Source: Rhodoferax sp.
GTDB lineage: Bacteria > Pseudomonadota > Gammaproteobacteria > Burkholderiales > Burkholderiaceae_C
Direction of reading: 5' to 3'
Length of the DNA: 9,850 bases
NCBI GenBank assembly: GCA_029865675.1
Contig: JARXAU010000095.1
Location: 1-9,850 of the forward strand
Numbering within the stretch: position 1 is the first letter of the stretch; each line of letters starts with the position of its first letter. Shown in pieces: positions 6,205 through 9,850 of this stretch. A program made the position numbers and the translations under genes. The notes under the pieces were generated by a model. The model was not told the origin of the DNA, ran no database searches, and saw only the letters and a program-made list of their open reading frames with translations.

Positions 6205-6749
6205 GGGGTGGTCTGCATCAGTGTTTGCAGCAGCGCGTGGCCGTGGGGCCAGTCGCCTAGGCCGCTTTCGGCGTTGATATGGCCGGCGTCGCCCAGATCG
6301 TGCCATTGGGCGCCCCAGGCGCTGGCCATGCTTTGGGCGCGCGCCAGACTGCAATACGGGTCGTTGTGGCTGCCCACCAGCACGCTGGCGAAGGGCAGGC
6401 GCTGCATCACCACCGGCGACCAGCTGTGCAAGGGGGCGCGCAACTCCGGTCGCTCAGCGTCGCCGGGCGCGACCAGCAAAGCCCCTGTCACCAAATGGGT
6501 GTTGCGCGACACCGAGGCCCAGGCCGCCACCAGCAGGCAGCCCAGGCTGTGCGCCACCAGCACGCTGGGGCGGCTTTGCGCCAGCAGCACGTCTTCCAGG
6601 CGGCTGATCCAATCGCCGCGCAGGGGCTGCATCCAATCGTGCTGCTCTACGCGCAAGTAGCCATAGCGCGCCTCCCAGCGGCTTTGCCAGTGCGCCGCGC
6701 CAGAGTTTTGCCAACCGGGCAAAAGCAGCACCTGAGCGTGGGGGTCCAT
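6195..6749 (-). CDS. RBBP9/YdeN-family alpha/beta hydrolase
   Basis: A 184-residue small serine hydrolase of the RBBP9/YdeN family. Features in order are LLLPGWQNSGAAHWQSRWE (8-26), which is the family's oxyanion-region signature, the nucleophile elbow VAHSLGC with Ser68, the acid Asp130 in GSHNDPYC, and the catalytic His157 in GDAGHINAESGLGDWP. All triad residues are present and length is typical, so it should be an active cytoplasmic esterase or hydrolase; the natural substrate is unknown. It starts 11 bases after the parA stop and ends 53 bases before the parB start, placing it inside the par operon. The ATG at 6749-6747 has only a weak ribosome site, so translation may depend on coupling to parA. 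No link of this family to chromosome partition is known to me. Confidence 0.93.
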   Translation of the reverse strand: MDPHAQVLLLPGWQNSGAAHWQSRWEARYGYLRVEQHDWMQPLRGDWISRLEDVLLAQSRPSVLVAHSLGCLLVAAWASVSRNTHLVTGALLVAPGDAERPELRAPLHSWSPVVMQRLPFASVLVGSHNDPYCSLARAQSMASAWGAQWHDLGDAGHINAESGLGDWPHGHALLQTLMQTTPHE

Positions 6750-6760
6750 GCGGCCTGGCC

Positions 6761-7543
6761 TTATTTCGGCAAACGGCGCAGCATCTCCGCTGCGAAAGCG
6801 ACAAAGGCCTGCGCGCCCTTGGAGCCGGGGTCAAACGCCACGCCGGGCAGGCCGAAGCTCGGCGCCTCGGCCAGGCGCACGTTGCGTGGAATCACCGTGT
6901 CAAACAGCTTGTCGCCAAAATGCGCGGCCAGCTGGTCGCTCACCTGCAACTGCAAAGTAATGCGCGGGTCAAACATGACGCGCAGCAGGCCAATGATGAG
7001 GAGCTTGTCGTTGAGGTTGGCTTTGACTTGCTTGATGGTATTGACCAAGTCGGTCAGGCCTTCCAAGGCAAAGTATTCGCATTGCATGGGCACGATGACG
7101 CCGTGGGCGCAGCACAGGCCGTTGAGGGTGAGCATGGACAAAGAAGGCGGGCAGTCGATCAACACAAAGTCGTAGTCGGCATCTACGGCGGTCAGCGCGT
7201 TTTTGAGGCGGCGTTCGCGGCGCTCCAGCTCCACCATCTCCACTTCGGCACCGGCCAGCTCGCGGTTGGCACCCAAAATGTCGTAGCCGCAGCCCGCCGC
7301 AATCAGCTTGTCGCTGCGCGTGCGCGCCTCAGCAACGCTGGCAGACTCCAGCAACACGTCGTACACACTGAACGCCAAACTGCGCTTGTCCACGCCCGAG
7401 CCCATGGTGGCATTGCCCTGCGGGTCCAGGTCCACCATCAGCACGCGCTGGCCCAACTGCGCCAAGCCCGCCGCGAGGTTGACCGTGGTGGTGGTTTTGC
7501 CAACGCCACCTTTTTGGTTGGCAATGCAGAAGATTTTGGCCAT
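6761..7543 (-). CDS. parA: Chromosome-partition ATPase ParA
   Basis: A 260-residue ParA/MinD-type deviant Walker ATPase (Soj-like chromosomal form without an N-terminal helix-turn-helix). It binds DNA nonspecifically in the ATP dimer state and moves ParB-parS complexes. Walker A is KGGVGKTT (11-18) with signature Lys11, Walker A' is VLMVDLDPQGNAT with Asp40, and Walker B is FVLIDCPPS (126-134). The C-terminal DTVIPRNVRLAEAPSFGLPG block is typical. Start ATG 7543-7541 begins the conserved MAKIFCIANQKGG. The Shine-Dalgarno there is poor, and an in-frame GTG at 7594 would add 17 unconserved residues. That GTG sits in the centre of a parS-like palindrome, so I consider it unlikely to be the start. 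The parS site 44 bases upstream could let ParB regulate the operon. Confidence 0.96.
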   Translation of the reverse strand: MAKIFCIANQKGGVGKTTTTVNLAAGLAQLGQRVLMVDLDPQGNATMGSGVDKRSLAFSVYDVLLESASVAEARTRSDKLIAAGCGYDILGANRELAGAEVEMVELERRERRLKNALTAVDADYDFVLIDCPPSLSMLTLNGLCCAHGVIVPMQCEYFALEGLTDLVNTIKQVKANLNDKLLIIGLLRVMFDPRITLQLQVSDQLAAHFGDKLFDTVIPRNVRLAEAPSFGLPGVAFDPGSKGAQAFVAFAAEMLRRLPK

Positions 7544-7586
7544 GGCTTTAGGAATGAGCGAATGAATAGGGTGCGGCGCGGGCTGC

Positions 7587-7602
7587 GGTTTCACGTGGAA
7601 CG
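7587..7602. promoter_or_regulatory. parS: parS-like site upstream of parA
   Basis: GGTTTCACGTGGAACG matches the widely conserved chromosomal parS palindrome TGTTTCACGTGAAACA at 13 of 16 positions; the differences are at positions 1, 12 and 16, and the CACGTG core is intact. It lies in the 72-bp gap between the LysE-type gene and parA, 44 bases before the parA start. ParB bound here could both load onto DNA and affect parA-parB transcription. It is the weakest of the three sites in the window. Confidence 0.75.
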
Positions 7603-7615
7603 CGGGCGCGCTGCG

Positions 7616-8230
7616 TCATTGCGCCGCCACCAATTTGAGACCAAAGCCGATCAAAAACACGCCTGCCACTTTTTCCAGCGCCCGGCCAATGCGCGGATTG
7701 GCGCGCACGCGCTCCGCAAAAAAATGCGTGAGCAGGGTGGCGCCCAGGCCATAGGCGAAGGTAAGCACGGCAATCGTGGCGGCCATAAAACCGTAGGTGC
7801 GTAAGCCTTGCTGGCGAACCGGGTCCACGAACAGGGGGAAGAAGGCCATATAAAACAAAATCGCCTTGGGGTTGAGCAGGGTGATGAACATCGCCTGGCG
7901 CAAATACTGTCGCGGGCGGATATTGACCGGCAAAGCGGCGCCAGGCTTGGACATAAGCATGGCGCCACCTAACCAGGCCAGATAGCCCGCACCCACCCAT
8001 TGCACCGCATGAAACGCCGCAGGGTAGGCCGCCAACAGCGCAGCCACTCCGGCCACCGCCAGCCACATCAGCACCTGGTCACCCAGTATCACGCCCATCG
8101 TCGCCGCCAAGCCGCCACGCATGCCGCCCTTGCTGGTGGACAAAACCAAGGCCAGATTGCCCGGCCCCGGGATCAGCAGAAACACCAAAATGGTGATAAC
8201 AAAAGTGCTGTAATCGCTGACGCCGAGCAT
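7616..8230 (-). CDS. LysE/RhtB-family amino-acid exporter
   Basis: A 204-residue inner-membrane protein of the LysE/RhtB translocator family, which exports amino acids and derivatives such as homoserine, threonine or lysine. About six hydrophobic segments are visible (near 5-25, 42-65, 72-92, 112-135, 148-170 and 186-202). The hallmark motif IPGPGNLALVLSTSKGG is at 20-36 and LLNPKAILFYMAFFP at 118-132. Length is standard. Of two in-frame ATGs, 8230 is preferred because AGGA lies 5 bases upstream of it; the ATG at 8236 would overlap this site and have none. It sits between rsmG (78-base gap) and parA (72-base gap) on the same strand. The exported substrate cannot be read from the sequence. Confidence 0.92.
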   Translation of the reverse strand: MLGVSDYSTFVITILVFLLIPGPGNLALVLSTSKGGMRGGLAATMGVILGDQVLMWLAVAGVAALLAAYPAAFHAVQWVGAGYLAWLGGAMLMSKPGAALPVNIRPRQYLRQAMFITLLNPKAILFYMAFFPLFVDPVRQQGLRTYGFMAATIAVLTFAYGLGATLLTHFFAERVRANPRIGRALEKVAGVFLIGFGLKLVAAQ

Positions 8231-8307
8231 GAACATCCTATGGTGAATGCAGGCGAGTTTACGTTAGCCGCTTTGGCGGCCACTCTGACACTTGGTAACC
8301 CGGCGGC

Positions 8308-8958
8308 TCAGGCGCGGCGCATCCAGGCCAAACAGCGCTCGGCGTCCAGGCCCGGCACCTGCAAAGGTTCCACGTGGAACACGGCCACGTCCGGTGTCAG
8401 TGTGGCTAGCTCCGCCTCGGGATGCTTGCCCTTCATCGCCATCCACATCCCGCCCGGCGCCAAGGCCGCACGCGACCACTGGGTAAAGTCCGCCAGAGAC
8501 GCAAAGGCGCGTGAGCACACCACGTCATAAGGCGCGGTCAGACTCTCGACGCGGGCGTGGATGCCGCGCAGGTTCGCCAGCTTCAGGCTCACCGCCACTT
8601 GCTGCACAAACGCCGCCTTCTTGGCCACTGTGTCCACGCAGTGCACCGCCATTTCAGGAAAGCAGATCGCCAACACTACGCCGGGCAAACCCGCGCCCGC
8701 GCCCACGTCTAGCACCCGCACCGCCGGACCCAGCTCCAGCGCCGCCAGTTGCTGGCGCAAGGGACGCACCACCGCCAGGCTGTCGAGCACGTGGTGGGTG
8801 AGCATGTCGCGCGGTTCGCGCACGGCCGTCAGGTTGTATACCTTGGTCCATTTCTGAATCAGGGCCATGTAGTCCAGCAGCGCGGCAAGCTGCGCATCGT
8901 CCAAAACCAGGGTTAATTCATCCAGCCCGGCGCGCAGCTCGGTCTCCAGCGGACGCAT
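8308..8958 (-). CDS. rsmG: 16S rRNA (guanine-527-N7) methyltransferase RsmG
   Basis: A 216-residue SAM-dependent methyltransferase (formerly GidB) that makes m7G at position 527 of 16S rRNA; loss in other bacteria gives low-level streptomycin resistance. Visible are the KWTKVYNLTAVREPRDML region (37-54), HVLDSLAV (56-63), motif I VRVLDVGAGAGLPGVVLAI (80-98), the acidic CVD (107-109) and SRAFASL (149-155) of the family. The ATG at 8958 overlaps the mnmG stop by one base (TGATG); GTG at 8961 is an alternative that adds one residue. A GAGG ribosome site lies inside the mnmG end. This tight overlap implies coupled translation with mnmG. A parS-like palindrome lies inside this gene near its 3' end. 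Confidence 0.95.
   Translation of the reverse strand: MRPLETELRAGLDELTLVLDDAQLAALLDYMALIQKWTKVYNLTAVREPRDMLTHHVLDSLAVVRPLRQQLAALELGPAVRVLDVGAGAGLPGVVLAICFPEMAVHCVDTVAKKAAFVQQVAVSLKLANLRGIHARVESLTAPYDVVCSRAFASLADFTQWSRAALAPGGMWMAMKGKHPEAELATLTPDVAVFHVEPLQVPGLDAERCLAWMRRA
8366..8381. promoter_or_regulatory. parS: parS-like site inside rsmG
   Basis: GGTTCCACGTGGAACA is a near-perfect palindrome around CACGTG. If written with T at position 1 it would be fully symmetric. Against TGTTTCACGTGAAACA it differs at position 1 and by the paired T-C/G-A change at positions 5 and 12. It is embedded in the codons for Phe-His-Val-Glu-Pro near the RsmG C-terminus. It lies 779 bases from the site upstream of parA. 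Confidence 0.85.
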
Positions 8959-9850
8959 CACGCCCGCGCCTCGGCGGCCACTGCCTTGGCAGCAAAGTCG
9001 CGGAAGTTGCCTTTTTTCAGGTGAATCAGCAAAAGCGAAATCGTGGCCGGGGTAATGCCTGAGAGGCGCGAGGCCTGGCCCAGAGTCTCGGGGCGCAATT
9101 GGTTCAGGCGTTGGCGCGCCTCGATGCTCAGCGCCGCGACTTGCATGTAGTCCAGCTCTGCAGGCAGGCGCAAGTTCTCGTAATGGGAGGCGCGGCTGAC
9201 CTCTTCTTGCTGGCGCGTGATATAGCCCGAGTACTTGGCGGCAATTTCCACCTGCTCAATCACGCTGGCTACAAACACGTCTTGTGAGTTGCTACCGTCC
9301 GCAGCGGACGCCAGCGCCGCGCTCGCGTAGCGCCCAGCGTCCAGGCCCATCAAGTCGGCGTAGCGCACATCCGGGCGGCGCAGCAGTTCGGCAAGGTTGT
9401 ATTCATGCTCAATGGCTTTGCCCAACACGCGCTCGGACTCGCTGGCGGGCAGGTTATTGGGGTTGACCCAGATGGAGCGCAGACGCTCCGTTTCACGTGA
9501 AACAGCCTCGCGCTTGCGGCAAAACGCCGCCCAACGCGCGTCGTCCACCAAGCCCAGCGCGCGGCCGGTTTCGGTCAAGCGCACGTCGGCGTTGTCTTCG
9601 CGCAATTGCAGCCGAAACTCGGCGCGGCTGGTAAACATGCGGTAGGGCTCGGTCACGCCCTTGGTAATCAAGTCGTCCACCAGCACGCCCAAGTAAGCCT
9701 CGTCGCGGCCCGGCAACCAGGTGTCGCCAGTCCAGGCGGTCTGCGCCCCGGCTTGCAGAGCGGCGTTCACCCCGGCAAACAGGCCTTGGGCGGCCGCCTC
9801 TTCGTAGCCCGTGGTGCCGTTGATCTGGCCGGCAAAAAACAGGCCACCAA
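8958..9850 (-). CDS. mnmG: tRNA uridine-5-carboxymethylaminomethyl modification enzyme MnmG, C-terminal part
   Basis: The last ~297 residues of MnmG (GidA, normally ~630-650 residues); the 5' part lies beyond the right edge. With MnmE it forms the 5-carboxymethylaminomethyl group on U34 of certain tRNAs, using FAD, NADH and tetrahydrofolate. The visible part opens with GLFFAGQINGTTGYEEAAAQ, the end of the FAD-binding core, then PYRMFTSRAEFRLQLREDNA. The C-terminal helical domain that contacts MnmE and tRNA has QEEVSRASHYENLRLP, LSIEARQRLNQLRP and ASRLSGITPATISLLLIHLKK. The frame is open through 9850, so GTG at 9770 is an internal valine. The stop overlaps rsmG. A parS-like palindrome is inside at 9489. 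Confidence 0.96.
   Translation of the reverse strand, partial: GGLFFAGQINGTTGYEEAAAQGLFAGVNAALQAGAQTAWTGDTWLPGRDEAYLGVLVDDLITKGVTEPYRMFTSRAEFRLQLREDNADVRLTETGRALGLVDDARWAAFCRKREAVSRETERLRSIWVNPNNLPASESERVLGKAIEHEYNLAELLRRPDVRYADLMGLDAGRYASAALASAADGSNSQDVFVASVIEQVEIAAKYSGYITRQQEEVSRASHYENLRLPAELDYMQVAALSIEARQRLNQLRPETLGQASRLSGITPATISLLLIHLKKGNFRDFAAKAVAAEARA
9489..9504. promoter_or_regulatory. parS: parS-like site inside mnmG
   Basis: CGTTTCACGTGAAACA matches the conserved parS palindrome TGTTTCACGTGAAACA at 15 of 16 positions, the strongest match in the window. It encodes Ala-Val-Ser-Arg-Glu-Thr of MnmG on the minus strand. It lies 1123 bases from the rsmG site. Confidence 0.92.

Noticed and set aside
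8267..8280. GCCGC-TTTG-GCGGC hairpin after rsmG as an intrinsic terminator
   Set aside because: A short stem with no T-run, within a same-strand gene run that probably continues; likely chance or minor.
8784..8799. CACGTG at about 8789 as a fourth parS site
   Set aside because: Only the six-base core matches; the flanks do not form the parS palindrome.

Overview
The window looks like ordinary GC-rich betaproteobacterial chromosome, most likely order Burkholderiales, family Comamonadaceae (Rhodoferax/Polaromonas-like). The family call rests on remembered gene order (mnmG, rsmG, a LysE-type exporter, parA, an RBBP9/YdeN-type hydrolase, parB) and on protein style. It is not based on a database search.

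Layout, left to right. (1) The 3' end of a penicillin-binding protein 1C gene (pbpC, + strand) enters from the left edge. (2) Bases 512-870 have no intact gene but hold two gene stumps facing outward from a common point near 632-646. The right-hand one is a clear C-terminal third of a YoeB/Txe-type mRNA-interferase toxin. (3) A small exported TPR protein (- strand) and a homocysteine S-methyltransferase-family gene (+ strand) are transcribed divergently from a 261-bp spacer that contains several possible hairpins. (4) A YdiI/MenI-like hotdog acyl-CoA thioesterase (+ strand) follows and meets a PduO-type cobalamin adenosyltransferase (- strand) tail to tail. (5) From 3635 to the right edge every gene is on the - strand with tight spacing. 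In transcription order these are mnmG (partial), rsmG, LysE/RhtB exporter, parA, alpha/beta hydrolase, parB, membrane-anchored methyltransferase, HD-GYP-like protein and, after an 88-bp gap, the adenosyltransferase.

The core of the window is a chromosome-partition locus. ParA (deviant Walker ATPase) and ParB (CTP-binding clamp) are encoded here, and three near-consensus parS palindromes lie at 7587, 8366 and 9489. One is just upstream of parA, one is inside rsmG and one is inside mnmG. Together with the mnmG-rsmG pair, this suggests the window is near the replication origin, although no oriC or dnaA is visible.

Points worth a second look are: the parS cluster, two sites of which are embedded in codons; an HD-GYP-like protein whose signature His-Asp has become Tyr-Asp and whose usual following lysine is a threonine; a perfect 9-bp inverted repeat between the hydrolase stop and parB; the hydrolase gene lying between parA and parB; the double gene stump with the toxin tail; and a possibly structured leader before the methyltransferase gene. 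I did not find convincing evidence of a wholly new multi-gene system.
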